Positions 36,476-49,265 of a DNA stretch of 64,000 nucleotides are shown here, in pieces. Positions within the stretch are counted from its first letter, which is position 1. The number at the start of each line of letters is the position of its first letter. A program made the position numbers and the translations under genes. This DNA is from Chelonoidis abingdonii (taxonomy: Eukaryota; Chordata; Testudines; Testudinidae): contig NC_133770.1 in assembly GCF_003597395.2 (NCBI RefSeq), forward strand, positions 89,486,393 to 89,550,392. Reading direction: 5' to 3'. Under the pieces are notes generated by a model that worked only from the letters and a program-made list of their open reading frames with translations, had not been told where the DNA came from and ran no database searches.

Positions 36476-36486
36476 TTTACTATATG

Positions 36487-36545
36487 TTTGCACAATCCCT
36501 AGCTCAAGGGGGGGCAGTCTCAGCTGGGGCCTCTAACCTTTTCTG
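36487..36545 (+). repeat. Ancient SINE-tail fragment
   Basis: 'tgtttgcacaatccctagct' then caaggg and ggggcctctaacc matches a common tail (tgtttgtacagcgcctagcacaatgggg). Confidence 0.4.
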
Positions 36546-39008
36546 TAACACATTGTTAGTAATATGTTTCAGTATTTTTTCTGTTTGAAGCTGATAAATT
36601 TACAGCACTGCCTCGAATATATTAAATAAAAGTTCTTCAAAGGTGGAGGCTGATCTCCTTATTGATCTCTTCCAGGTGTCCTACGTGAGTGTGGTAATCA
36701 TCTAAGTCTCCACAGTCTTTCCCCAGTCCTGGGGGTTGGCATCTTATGGGAACTATTTCCCAGAGGCTTTTCTGGGGTCTGGTCCTCTAACTGTGGCAAA
36801 GACAAGCAGCTGCAGCCATTAAGTGGCCATTTTGCAAGAGAATTCTGCTGTTTGCATCTCTCTGCCATCCAGCTGGTAAGTGTTCTTAGCTCCTGCTGGG
36901 TTTTTGCTTTCTTGTTTTGGCAGAGATGACACACTCTGACAGGCCCTGTCTTTACAAATGTTAATGCACCTATGTAATTTATCTCATGTATGCAGTCTCA
37001 ATAACTCTATACAAGAAAGCCAAAGGAAACTGGAAAAATAGTTAACTCTCCTTTCTTATTGTTTTCACTAAGGACTTAGTAAATGTGGACTCATTATTTG
37101 TGCTGAGAATGTTCTCTGGATGGCCTTTACATGGTTCTTAAATAGAAATGAGATAGTGTAAAAGGAAAACAGAAAGGCTGTCCCTGTCCATGTGTTTAAA
37201 AGATGCTGCTAAAAAGGCCCCGTGTTCCCTGAGGGTTGGTGGGGTGTACATCCACATCCATGTTCTTCTGGAGAGACTTTCACTATTTCTTTTTCAGTGT
37301 TTCCCATCAGTAGAAGCCAAACCATTCCTGTACTTCAAAGCAAAGAACCTTAGGACCAAGGTTTCATAAAACTTCATAAGAAACAGAGAGCCAATACACC
37401 ACTCTTGGTACTACGTGTAAAAATAAAACTAAAATAGTACCACTGAGCACCCCTTACAATGTAACCCACTGGTGGATGTCTGTTCCCCTCTGTGCCTGAT
37501 CCCCAGGAGATACGAGTCTGTGAACAGCCTCACAGGTGGAGCTTTGGATCAAGTTGTAGCAGCCCAGGATTTGGATCTGACAGTCTCTTGTTCAATCCTG
37601 TGTGTGTTGGTCCAAATGTCTGCTGTCACAATAGCGCCTGCATCCAAGGATTTTAAAGTGCTTCAGGTGTATTCGTTGATTAAGCCTCACAACATACCGG
37701 GTATGCTAGGGAGATTAATAAGTGAGGCATGGAGAGAGTCTATTAAAACTGTGATTCCTTGACTTCCAATCCTATGCTATAACAATTAGATAATGCTGCT
37801 TTTGTAGTAAAAAATCCTGTACTGAAGGGCTCATTTTAGTAGGCATCTTGTTTCTCTCTCCTCTCCCAGGAAAGCTCTGTCTGTGGGCTTTCAGAATTGC
37901 TACCTATAAAAACATACCGATTTCACTCAAAAATGTCTCCTTTGACTGACAAGTTTGAGGCTGCATCAATCAAATCAAATGATCTGGATGAATTTGTGAC
38001 TAAGTTGGGGCAATAGCTGGATGAAGTGACAGTGTCCACAGTACTAGAGTTCTCTTTGGAAAATTTATGTCTATATTACCAATGAAATAAGGTGGCCTGA
38101 AATTTTGGTAATAGGATAAATATAGCTCTCCCAAGAAAGACCTGTTCATTGCACATCTTCAGCAGTAGCCACTGTAATCACCTTGTAAGGGTGTCTTCTT
38201 GAGAAGTTAACCTGGATCCAGGATTTTCTTGGGAACCTGAAGGGGGTTTAATGTGCAGGGATTTTTTTTAAAGAAAAGGAAACTGACAGGCCCCGGGCTT
38301 GAGAGGCATATGGCTAGCTTTATGCCATCTTTACAGCCTGTTGATTGTTGAGCAGGACGGGGTTGAGTCAGCCTTTGGCACAATTTAAAGCTATCTCGCG
38401 CTTGCTCTGAGCTGTGCCTGTGGCTCAAAGAAGCTGTGCCACCAGCTAGAGATTACTGTGATGCTCAGTTTTCCACTTTTCCTGCTACACTCTTTCCACA
38501 ACTTTTGTGCTGACAGGTGGGGTGGTCTAGGGCTGGTGTTGCCTGTTTTGCCAAGTGAGGGAATCTTTAACTTGCAGTCAAGGTGGCTTTATGGTCCCTT
38601 TGTGACGGGGGCTAGGAGACACTCTGGCAATAGAAATAAGGTTGTGGTCAAGAATATGGCCCACAATCTGAGCTGAAACTATATCCATTTTCAGCTGCAT
38701 TATTTACAGAGGCACCAACAAATTCATTCTGTTCTTTTCCAGTCTTGCCTGCATTCAGTAGATAGCTGCTCCTGCATTAAGTTTGCATCTTGTACCACTG
38801 TAACAGGAAAAGATGAGAGCAGGATATAGAGGAAACTTCTGCCAATTTCCCCTTTAAGAGAGTCACTTGGAGTATCTGCTTATGCTGTACTGAAGAGTTT
38901 GGGGCAGTTATGATTTGATATCTGAGCTCTCTGTAAAAAACAATGGAGGAGGATGCTGGGAGTACATGATTTCCCTGACATCTGGATCCAAGCCTTTTAG
39001 GTTTTCCT
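36546..39008. other. No feature assigned
   Basis: AT-rich with local GC; nothing recognised. The 96-codon frame at 37472-37762 shows no motif. Confidence 0.4.
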
Positions 39009-39020
39009 CTTAATGCAAAA

Positions 39021-39070
39021 GAGGATTACAGAGATTACAGATCCAGACTAACACGGCTACCCCTCTGATA
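39021..39070 (+). mobile_element. 50-bp Penelope-like 3'-end insertion
   Basis: The 12-bp duplication CTTAATGCAAAA flanks it (39009-39020 and 39071-39082). The insert carries 'agactaacacggctacccct', the reverse complement of the 'agcagccgtgttagtctg' end at 55726. It has no coding part. Confidence 0.85.
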
Positions 39071-39082
39071 CTTAATGCAAAA

Positions 39083-40588
39083 TGTTAGAGATGCTAAATT
39101 GAAAATTGACTACTCCCCATATGTAGTCATTCCCCCCATAACACAGGTGAATTTATAGTACTTAATGTACGGTGCTTGTCCACGTTAATGTCGAAACCGC
39201 TCTTATCATACAAACTGTCACTATATGCTACCCTGTGATATTTCTCAAGAAATCTGTTTCACAATAAAGGGCTAGACTCTGCTCTCAGCAACACCCATAT
39301 AAACCTGGAGTAACTCTTGGTACAGTTGACATTAATAGTATGTGACTATACACTTATTCCAAGGCTCTGAGACATAATTTATGGATGTCATCTCTGTCCA
39401 AAAGTTCACACAAAACTCAAAGGCCTAGGACGCAGTTCTAATTCCTTATTCTGTATATTTCCTGTCTTTGCACCATTCACAGATTCCTTTCCACTGGGTG
39501 AATACACTCATTTTATAGTCATTCTTACTCCTTCTCAATGACTATTTTAAGTGTTTCTTACAAACTCGCACAGCTTATACAGGAGAGATTCCCACCTCAG
39601 AATGCCCCTTTTGTTGCTCAGTGGAGAGGGTGCTCACCCACAATGTGTTCTGTGTTCAAATACCTGCTCTGAATTAGGTAGAGGAGGATCTTGGAGCTGG
39701 ATCTCCCACATCCCCAGGATCTGCTCCTGCCCCAGGGTTATTGGGTGTGAGGATCAGAACCACCACCACTATGTTTTGTGCACAGCCCCACTGGTAGTTA
39801 TATTCTTAGATGACCTCTGAGCATGCTGACTGCATCTCTCTGTGGGTGTGGAACACCTGAAGTGGCACTTAGGTGCTCAAGTCCCCCATGTGAATCTAGC
39901 CCCAAAGAAGAAGAATCTGCATAAGCAAAACACCTGCAGCAGGTCTTCAGCTACCTTCCGCTCTGCTTTCTTCCCCTTGCATCACAGCTTTAATCCACTC
40001 CCCTGGCATACCACAGAGCTGGAAGTATTAGTTCCTTGAATAAGCCATTGAACACCGTGAATGTTCCCACTGTATCACAATTACAGAAATACAGGCACTA
40101 AGTGAGTTTATGCTGATCCACTGGGAACATTTTTAGAAAGTGTAATAGCCCTGAAAATTTCTCATTTCTAACCTGTCATGGGGTTGCCTAGAGGCTGCAC
40201 ATTTTGCTGCACTATAAAGCATATAGGGAATCAGTAATCTGGCTCAAGACATCATTAAAATCTTCTTTTTAGGCAATAATAGTCACATGCCATATAGGTC
40301 ACTGTGTCCATTTCCTGCTGCACTTACAGTGGGAATACAGCAACGTATTCCAGGCCTTGAAATGCTTCTGATCTAATTAGAAGGGCTTACAAAAACCCAT
40401 GTAGAGATTATGTGAAATGTTCAATGGAAGGAATAAATAAAACACAAATCTAATGTCAAAATCTGGGCATATTGCATATGCAAAAGAGTCATAAAATATG
40501 GATTTTGTTAAAAACATTAGATATATCATTGGTGATTATACAGGCTTGATCCCCTGATACACAAACAGCGGCAGTTCCTATGCTTCAT
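39083..40588. other. No feature assigned
   Basis: 39272-39340 resembles half of the palindromic family (gactctgctctcag...). Otherwise nothing is recognised. Confidence 0.4.
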
Positions 40589-41004
40589 AGGCTATGTCTA
40601 CACTTACGGCAGCACGTAGAGCACGTACACTGCATGCTCTCCTCCCTAGCACAGGTATAAATAGCTCTGTAGACAGTGAGGCACAGCCTAGGTGTATTAA
40701 GACACTCACCCGACCCTTAGGGAATGTCCCCTACATGCCCAAGAAGTGTCTCTTATGTCTACATTGCTGATTTTAGCAGTGTAGTGTCCTCCTATTGCCC
40801 CACTCTTGGAGGGAAAGACTCCAGCAGTGAGGAAGGGCTCTGGCAGGGAGGAGGCAGCACAGAAAGGCTCTGCTGCCTCCCCACTGCCTCCTCCCTGCAT
40901 CACTGCTGCATGGAGCTACACACCAGAGTTTGAATGAGGCCTGCTTTTCCCTGTGGCATGTAACTACATGTACCCTTTATGCTGCCAGAAGTGTAGACAA
41001 GGCC
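40589..41004. mobile_element. Non-autonomous DNA transposon (GGCTATGTCTACACTT ends)
   Basis: Ends ggctatgtctacactt (40590-40605) and aagtgtagacaaggcc (40989-41004) are inverted, with further inversion of 'cggcagca' and 'tgctgccag'. No clear target duplication and no transposase. Confidence 0.6.
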
Positions 41005-41054
41005 ACAGAAGAAGAGTTTTCGAACAATCTGAACTAATTCTAGTTTACTAGCCC

Positions 41055-41172
41055 TAGGGTGACCAGAGGGCAAGTAAGAAAAATCAGGGTGGGGAGTAAT
41101 AGGAGCCCATATTAAAAAAAAGCCCCAAATATCAGGACTGTCCCTATAAAATCGGAACATCTGGTCATCCTA
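41055..41172. mobile_element. 118-bp MITE, hAT-like
   Basis: Flanks ACTAGCCC (41047-41054) and ACTAGCCC (41173-41180) are identical. Ends are TAGGGTGACCAGAGG and CATCTGGTCATCCTA. The interior includes 'tccctataaaatcgg'. Confidence 0.88.
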
Positions 41173-41379
41173 ACTAGCCCCAACCTGTTGGAGCTTTATC
41201 CTGCTAGGTGTTGAGCCCTGTGGACTGTATCCAGCAAAGTACATAAAACATGCTTATCATGACGCATTTGAGAAGTCCCATTCACTTTAACGGCATTACT
41301 CATGTGTATAAAGTTAAGATCATTCTTAAGAGTATTGCTGGGTGAGGCCTAAAGTGTTCATCATCTTGAGGATCTAGCC

Positions 41380-41677
41380 CAGGGGTCGGCAACCTTTCAG
41401 AAGCGGTGTGCCGAGTCTTCATTTATTCACTCTAATTTAAAGTTTCACGTGCCAGTCATACATTTTAACATTTTTAGAAGGTCTCTTTCTAAAAGTCTAT
41501 AATATTTAACTAAACTATTATTGTACATAAAGTAAATAAGGTTTTTAAAATGTTTAAGAAGCTTCATTTAAAATTAAATTAAAATGCAGTGCCCCCAGGA
41601 CCTGGGCAGTGTGAGTGCCACTGAAAATGAGCTTGCGTTCTGCCGTCGGCACGCGTGCCATAGGTTGCCAACCCCTG
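41380..41677. mobile_element. Intact non-autonomous hAT
   Basis: Flanks ATCTAGCC (41372-41379 and 41678-41685) are identical. Ends CAGGGGTCGGCAACC and GGTTGCCAACCCCTG are inverted with one mismatch. It is 298 bp, with an interior shared with 27570. No coding capacity. Confidence 0.93.
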
Positions 41678-41685
41678 ATCTAGCC

Positions 41686-43640
41686 CTTGGTGCATTTGTG
41701 GAGGAAAGTCATTTTACAGTACGGTTTAAATAGATTGAAAATGTTAATGCTCTAAAGATTGAAGACTCTTGTATTATATGATACAGTGTTCGGTGGTGGA
41801 AGAACAGAAAGATGGGTCCCTTCCCTCAAATTCTGATGAGTGTAACACTTATTTGTACACCTCAAGTGTGACAATTCAACTGTTCAATACTTCAGAACAT
41901 TTAATTCCGCTCCATTCCCTTCCCTCTGCACCCCGCATCCAGCCCTGCTCCCCTCTCCCTCTTTTCCCCCCAGCCAGTCCTAGTCCTCTTCCTTGTCCTG
42001 TGTTCCCCACATACAGGATTGCTGCCCACCTTCCCCATTCCACATCCAGTCTTACTCCCACCCTCAGTCCAGCCCTGCTCCCCCTTCTGTACTGGGGTCT
42101 CTGGGCGGGAGTTGCCATCACAACTGGCAGTGCACAGGAGCACACACACCAGCTGACCCTGTTCCAGTGATGGTGGGGCACACACTCCCCCTCTTCCCAT
42201 CGCTCCCTTGCGGCTGCAGCTCCCTGCTAGGCCAGAAAAGGTGAACAGCCTGGCCTGCTCCTCATGGCCTAAATAAATCCTTGCCCTCCCTGCTGGCTCA
42301 AGGCTTCCTGTCAGTCCCTGGTGCTGAGAGAAGCTGCCGCAGGTTCTGGCAGGAGGGCCCGGCTGGCAGAGTGGGACCGAGGTGCGCATCTGGGCCTCAT
42401 TTCTGTGGATGCATTTGTACCACTGAACTCTGCCTAGAGCCACCAGTACTCCTGGGCTCCTCTGAGTTAGATGGGCCCCTGTGCACCTGAACCGGCAGCG
42501 GGCAGATTAGAGAACTAGCCTAAACAACCACTCTTGATGGGAAATCCAACTGATATTAAGAAAGGGATTGATTAGCGGTTTCGATGTAGCTGTACAGAAA
42601 GGTGGTTAAACACCCCCTCTGTGAGCTGACAACTTAAGAGAAAGTTCTGTTGCTAGGGAGACTGCAACCACAAAGTATCCTGCTAATTCATGTTTTTATT
42701 TTAAACAAGAAATGTTGATTAATGAATAGATTTAATAGATTCTTTTCATTCTCTGGTCCTGTATCAATGATAGATCAAATCCTGGGAGCTACTCTAATTT
42801 GTGCTGGAGCACCAGTTGGACATACAGCTGCCCCAGGATTGCGGGGGGACTACAAAGATAATGTAAAGATGTGCTGGGCACTCCTCAGCTGGAACCATGG
42901 ATCAGGGCCAGAAGCTTGAACTGAGGGGGTTTTAAGAGGTAGAATTTACCTTTTGTTTTTTCCTTCTGGTACAGTAACATAAAGACTTAAATTAAACTTA
43001 ACACCCCCAAACAATCTCCTTCACTAAGACAAGAGTCCCACAATAGATGCTATTAGCCTTCAGCATACAGAAACTATTCTAGTATGTTTGTACTGTCAAT
43101 ATGAATTGCATCTTGCCAGTTCATGTGCCATTCTTCGTGGAGTAGATGATTCACTCTTTGACGTATAGAGACAGATGACTCTTCCATATCCTGCCCCTCG
43201 CAGATGCATGATCCGTACTTTGTAGCTCAAATTTGAAAAAATAGGCAATGAGGCTCAGCTCCTGCAATGTGGACACCTATCAGACTCACATTGAGCCCCA
43301 TAGACTTCAATGGAACACTGGGGGATGGGAGGCACAGGTGTCTGCCACAGTGCATCTCATTGTAGGGTTTGGGGCCTTGCAAAATACGAGAGTGGTGGTT
43401 TGTCGATAACTATACATGCCAAATATGCTGTTGCAACCATACAATGGATGATTGCATGAAGAGCAATGTGCTTTGCATACACAAAACCAGCTCCTGAAGT
43501 TCTTACTCTGTGAAAAGCCCATGGACCGCAATACGAATTTTGTTTAGTTAAGAAGAAGTAAGAGCTGTGCCATTTGTAATGCACTGTCCCGATTATGCTG
43601 CTACATATGTGTATAAATTATCAACCTAGTTTTGGCCTTA
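41686..43640. other. No gene; GC-rich unclassified block 41900-42500
   Basis: 41900-42500 is C-rich, with frames on both strands (longest 180 codons, minus 41901-42443). No recognised domain; probably an old GC-rich repeat. The rest is AT-rich. Confidence 0.4.
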
Positions 43641-43713
43641 AGGGTTTGATCCTGCACCTACAGAAGCCAGTGACAAAAATCCTATTGACTTCAGTGGTGC
43701 AGGATCAGGCCCT
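43641..43713. repeat. Palindromic repeat (73 bp)
   Basis: 'agggtttgatcctgcacc' and 'ggtgcaggatcaggccct' are near-perfect inverted ends. The middle holds 'attgacttcagtgg'. Confidence 0.75.
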
Positions 43714-43737
43714 AAATAAAAAACTCTGAAAGTTATA

Positions 43738-45393
43738 AGTGGGATTCATAAGGCGGATTTAGGCACATAACTACCATGCTAGGTGCCTGAGTCCAACATT
43801 TAGTGCCATTGGCATTCACAAATCCACTGCTCAGTGGCCACGTAACCCTGCATGTGCCAAAATCTCTAAGTTCCTTGGTTTTTGCTGTTGAAATTCCTAA
43901 CTTGCCTGCATTTCTGTGGCTGGATATGTGCACAGCCAAATCCTGACACTGATCAGTGACTCAATACCTAACTCACACCTAAGCCCCTGCAAGGTTCACA
44001 GACTAGGTGTTCCCCCATCTGTCTTGCCTTTGCGGCCTATCTGGTAGGCATGCTCAGAGCACACACCTCATCCACTCAAAACAGATGGGAAAGGGGCCCC
44101 CACCCACAACTTTAGCCCAGTGGTTAGAACACTCACTGAGGATGTGGCAAACCCAGGTTTAACCCCCCACCCCACTCCGCTGCTTGACATGCATTAGTGT
44201 CTGCTACGTCCCAGCAGAGTGTCCCCTGGGGTGCGTGGAACTCTGGAGCAGTGCGCTCTCAGGGCATGGCTACACTTGCAGATGTAGAGCACTTTGAGTT
44301 AAACCCGCCTTCATAGAGCGCAGTAGGGAAAGTGCTGCAATCTGTTCACATGGATAGCTTCACGCGCACTGGCGTGGCCACATTTGGTGTCCCCAGCAGC
44401 ATTGAGAGTGGTGCATTATGGGCAGCTATCCCAGCATGCAAGTGACTGTAATGTGCTTTTAAAATGGGAGAGGTGGAGTTGAGTGTGACAGGGAGTGTGT
44501 TGTGTATATGTGGGGGGAGAGAGAGTGGGTTTTTGGGTGGCTGAGAGCATGTCAGCATGCTGTCTTGTAAGTTCAGACAGAAGCCAACCTCCCCTTCCTC
44601 CCCACCCCTCTCTGTCACACACAGCATTCCACAGCAATGGCTTGCATTCATAAGGCACCCAGGGCTCCTTTATTGCGCTGTAACTCACAAGTGCAGCCAA
44701 GCCCTTAGTCTTTCCTGTTGAAGCTGGTCCACACTGTAGAAGTAGTTGAATAGTCATTGGGCTGGAGAGAGTGACTCAGAATGATTCCAAACCCCAGTGG
44801 TTAGGGTGCTCATCCGGCAGGTCGGAGAGCCAGGTTCTGGTCCCCCTGCTTCAATGAATGTTTACTTATTTAGACATAGTAGAATGGCTTCAAAAGGAGA
44901 GCTTGAGAGACCACTGCCCAGTGGTTAAGGCCCTCCCCTGAAAGGGGGGAAGTCCTAAGTTCAAGTCTCTGCTCCATGACAGGCAGAAGAGAGACTTGAA
45001 GTGGGGTCTCTAATCACAGGGGTAATGGTTGGGAGAGAGTGGGAGGGCTTGTCCATCTTAGTTTTTCTTGACAAAGGACTAACCTGGCTGGTTTAGGCAC
45101 CTAACTCCAGGACAGAGCTCATAGCTGTGAATCCCAAATGGAGATGGGCACCTAACTCCCACTGAGGAGTGGAGCTTAGGTCACACCCCTCTCCTGAGCA
45201 TTTCCTATTGGCTAGTTAGGCATCTCCGTGCTCTGTGCCAGCTTCAGTGGATCCCATTCTTAGGCACCTCACTCTCCCATGCATTGGATAGGGAGTCTGG
45301 GCACCTAACTCAGGGCTGCGAATTCTACCTGGCACCAGGCAGTGCAGTGCTCAGCAAGACAACACTCAAGTTCCCCTTGTGAATCGCACCCTA
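43738..45393. mobile_element. Large inverted-repeat DNA element with tRNA-like modules
   Basis: Left 'aagtgggattcataaggcgg' and right 'ttccccttgtgaatcgcacc' are inverted. 'taggcaccta(a)' words repeat through both arms. Three tRNA-like modules (A-box-like 'cccagtggttag' followed 35-45 bp later by a B-box-like GGTTnnnnTCCC) start near 44116, 44793 and 44917. A second element is nested at 44261-44706. No transposase frame was recognised. Confidence 0.5.
44261..44706. mobile_element. Nested DNA element (AGGGCATGGCTACACTT ends)
   Basis: agggcatggctacactt and 'acaagtgcagccaagccct' are imperfect inverted ends. 'gagcactttgagttaaac' and 'ttgcgctgtaactca' are matched across the arms. No target duplication is certain. 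It splits the larger element. Confidence 0.5.
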
Positions 45394-46147
45394 CAGTCTT
45401 TATTCTTCCCTTGTAAATTCATGAAAACACAATAAACTGATTTAAAATTGATAGGAGGGGAAACAAAAGAGGCCATGATGTGACACAGCAATGTTGAAGA
45501 AATACACTCCACATGCGTGAAAGTGATGAAAACTATTTAAGATATGCATCAATGGACTGGGAGCTTTGTGAGAAGGCTTAAATAACTCTCTCATTAAATA
45601 CAGCAAAATTAGTACAAAAGCAACTATAGCAGGCTGCAAAACTGTTGTGCTATATAATAGAATAAATATAAATAATAATAAAATGGATGCAGTACAATGT
45701 TAAACCAACTGCATGTAGATAGCAGAAGGGTTGCAATGCATAATAAAAAGTTTAAGGCAAAACAGAATGACCACAGCATCAGAATAGACAGAATATGTGG
45801 TGAAACTTTGTACCAAAAAGAATATAAACATGGGAATCAGACAAAGAAATTTGGAGTGAAAGTGATGAAGGATCAGGTATGCTTCAGAATTGTCCACATT
45901 CTTTTGTCTTTCCTCTGCTGTCAGCAATAATCTGGGGGAAAATATTCTGCTTGTGAAATCATATTCAAACCAATTATTGTACATCTGGTAATGTCACTGC
46001 CTAAAGCCTAGCTACTGAGCCCTTAGAATAAGTTTCTGTGCCACTGCAAGCCTCATTTCTTCAGGAGGGTTTTGAGAATTCAGGATCACACTTACTCTGG
46101 TGATAGGTGTGTGCAATTTATAGCACGCAGGTAGAATTCCAAGTTCT
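45394..46147. other. No feature assigned
   Basis: AT-rich; 94-codon minus frame at 45700-45984 without motif. Confidence 0.4.
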
Positions 46148-46242
46148 GGGCTGGATTCTCTTTTCAAGCTAGTATAACCCCACTGGCTTTAGTGGAGTTT
46201 CCGCTGTTTTTCAATTATGTCAGTGAGAGGGGGACCAGGCCC
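46148..46242. repeat. Palindromic repeat (hairpin family)
   Basis: gggctggattctctttt and 'gagggggaccaggccc' are the ends; 'ggctttagtggag' is central. Confidence 0.5.
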
Positions 46243-48694
46243 TCTCTCCCCCCTGTCCCCACAATTCTGCACCACTGGAATCTTTCATGCTATGTGTCAG
46301 TAAATCCTAGCGTGTTGCGTGCTGCTGATCTGAATATTTTTCCTACATGAGGAAGTGGAAATTTGTAATCAGGCTGATTTGGACACCTTCCTACTCCTTT
46401 TAGTCATTACGTCTGAAACATTAGCACTAACTGCAAATACAAGTTTCATCTGTATACAGCTCCCCACATACAGATCCGAGAAACTGTGAGCTTACCACAA
46501 AAGTAAGTTTTTGGTTTGAGAAAGAAAGAGTGCGTTCTGTTAAGCATTTATGCTAACAGAGGCCAATCGCGTTATAATTGGCTCTGATTGGCACCGCCAC
46601 AAGTTACAATGTTCTTGAAGGCACTCACAAAGGTGTGAAACTCTTTCCTGCCTTTGAAACATCAAAGAAAATTAAAGCAATTACTTCCAATTTGATTCAT
46701 AATCTCAATTGCCTTTCTGGCCATAAGTGAGGGCAAAAAAACCTCCAAACACCCAGTACCACTGGGGACAGAAAGTAAATCGAGTAGCAGAATGATCGTT
46801 ATAAGCAATGGTAAGTATAAAACTGAATTCCACTCAATTTAATTTTTTTTTTAAATAAAACTATTCCCACCATAGCACTCAAGTCATCCATATTTTAAAT
46901 CCAAATGCTCTTTTCCTCACCCATTACCCACATAGGTTAATGTTAGCACACGTGACCTTCAGAACTATGGAGTCATGTAGAAGAATACATGGGATACACC
47001 ACTGCAGTCTTGCTATAAGTAGATGTTACATTATTCCTGTGTGCATGTGTTAACATAGCCAGGGGTGATCTTTGTACATCCTCACACTGCTCAGATCTTT
47101 GATATCCTTCATTCCTTCTCTGGTGCTGAAGTATATTTTTAGCTGGGCTGAAGAAACCCAGCATCCCATTTTTGTGAATTTCCACCTGTTATTTTTTCTG
47201 TCTGCAAAATGAATTGCAGGTCCAAGTTTTCACCTCCCCACTCTTTGATTTATACCAGCAATTAAACCACAGGTACTTTGATTTGTGCTGACAATTCCAC
47301 TGCAGGTACAAAAATAAAAAAGTCCCTACATGAAAGAGAGGCTGCCACCCTTCTGAAAATGTGCCTCTGTATATTCAAGAATACCACAAAAACAAAAAAG
47401 ACCAAATGCTACTACTTGGTTTGGGAATGCAAGACAGGAAGGCAATAGGAGAGAGGAAAACTGGTTTTAAAAGGAAAGAAAAATTCTAAACAAACCTTCT
47501 GATGTATTAGTTGTAACAATTAGCAGAGGAGCTCTTTGAAAAGGTTTTAAAAGCTGTTAAAAATATCGGCATCATTTAAAACCTTTCGAAGAACCTTCAG
47601 TCCATTCTTATCTTATCTTGCTACTACCTTGTCTTGTTCATTTTATGTTGCAGCCCAAACAATGCCCTGGGGTGCTAATCCATGCTTGGTTTGTATCTCC
47701 TCTCAATTAGATGCTGCTGCTGACATCAGATACAGATCTGAACATTTCCTGGAAAGAGATTCCAGTCCTTCATTTCAAAGATCTATCTCTAAGTCGTGAA
47801 GTACTAGTAATGGTTTTTCTTTCTTCTAAAAATCTCATTTACTTTCTGTTTCTTATAGTTTGACGAAGATTTAGGAGCAAGCTGGTGAATCCATGTAGCC
47901 CATTTAACAAATGCAGGCTTGGTGAAAACTCAAGGTCATGACTGTTCGGAATAAAAATAGTGGCATAGGAGATAAGAGCTCACTTCTTCTATTTCTAGAC
48001 GTTTAAGCGCTGCTTAGGTCACAAGATGAAGTGAGTTTGGTGGTTTTATCCTAGTACCACATGGATATTTGTCTATATCAAAGTACTACCAGATAACTGG
48101 GAGGCCATTACTGGGAGCATCTGGATAGCGGAGACCAGTGGTGAATGAGCAGCTGGTTATTCTAAAGTGGTGAACTGTGGAGCTAAAAGGGCAGCATCAC
48201 CCCATGCTATGCCTGGCTTTGTCTAGTGCTCTAAGCACCATACTTCATGAGTTCCTAAATTTATTCTTTATTGTAAAAGAATAAATGTTAACATTACCTT
48301 TAGATTTAGTCGTGCCATTTCTACAAATTCACCTCTCTGAATCACTGCTTGAACTCAACGAAAGGTTTTTATTTGCTGATAACTTTTCATTTGAGAGATT
48401 TAAAGTGCCAGATAACATTAGCTCTAGTTCAATGAAATTATTAAATTTTCACCTTAAATCTCACACGCAGGAAGCTCTCATCAGGGTCACATGAACAAGC
48501 TGATTGTATTAGTCATGCTACAAGAGGGATGTACTCATTCCAGTAAATTCATATATTCATGCTGAAGTATGATATATGATTGGATACTTCACGTTTAACA
48601 TGATATGGTTTCTTTACTTCAGTGTTTTTACCAGTTATATTCTTGTCACCATAATTCACTTTTGCTCTGCTGCATGCATTCTGTAGTCTATTTT
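46243..48694. other. No gene; 46490-46760 and 47540-47800 are candidate regulatory blocks
   Basis: 46490-46760 has a dyad 'gccaat...ataattggc' (46562-46584), a second 'attggcaccg', and an AGGTGTGAAA T-box-like half-site at 46631-46640. 47540-47800 has a doubled TTATCTTATCT GATA-type site and 'ctctcaattagatgctgctg'. No transposon ends are visible. This is composition evidence only. Confidence 0.3.
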
Positions 48695-49265
48695 CACTTT
48701 CCTTGTGTGATCCAGCATGGCCAGAGGGCAGCAGGAGAGGGTTAGAAGGGATCCTTATTCCCTGTAAGGGGAAGAAAGTTTGCTATAGATTAATTAGCGC
48801 ACCTGAAGCCAATCACATGACAAAAACCCTCTGCTTCAATCAGACATTGTGGGAGTTGGAGCAGAGAGGAATTGGTGCTGGAGCAGAGAACAGTTTGGAG
48901 AAGTGCTGCGGTGAGCTAAGAAGTCCAAGACCCTAGGTAAAGGGGCACCTGGCTTGTACAGAGGGAGGGCAGGAAGCCCCCCCACAAGCTGAAGAGCAGG
49001 AGAGGGAAGTAGCCCAGGGGAAGGAAGTGTCAGTTCAAGTGGTTTACCACTATCCTCAGGGCCCCTGGGCTGGGACCTGGAGTAGAGGGCGGGCCCAGGT
49101 CCTTCCTTCTCCCCTCCCCTCCCCTCCTCTAGGACACTAGTGGGGCAGTTAACATTCTACTGCAGGGGCAAGAAATGGTGCCCTGAACCCTCCCCAAAGA
49201 AGAGAAAGCGCGAGATCCATCAAAATAGTGCCGGCAATTTGCCACACTTGCTATGCCATGTTGCA
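48695..49265 (+). mobile_element. GC-rich LTR/leader-like repeat
   Basis: Purine-rich 'gagcagagaggaattgg' and 'gggctgggacctggagtaga', then 'gcgcgagatccatcaa' and 'tgccggcaatttgccacac', resemble the leader and end of turtle LTR elements. A CT-rich tract lies at 49100-49130. No frame of value. Low certainty. Confidence 0.35.

Noticed and set aside
41901..42443. 180-codon minus frame
   Set aside because: It overlaps a plus frame in a C-rich block; composition alone explains the absence of stops, and no motif is seen.
44113..44976. Functional tRNA genes
   Set aside because: The A- and B-box-like motifs are present, but no cloverleaf, acceptor pairing or terminator can be made out; they look like repeat-borne modules.
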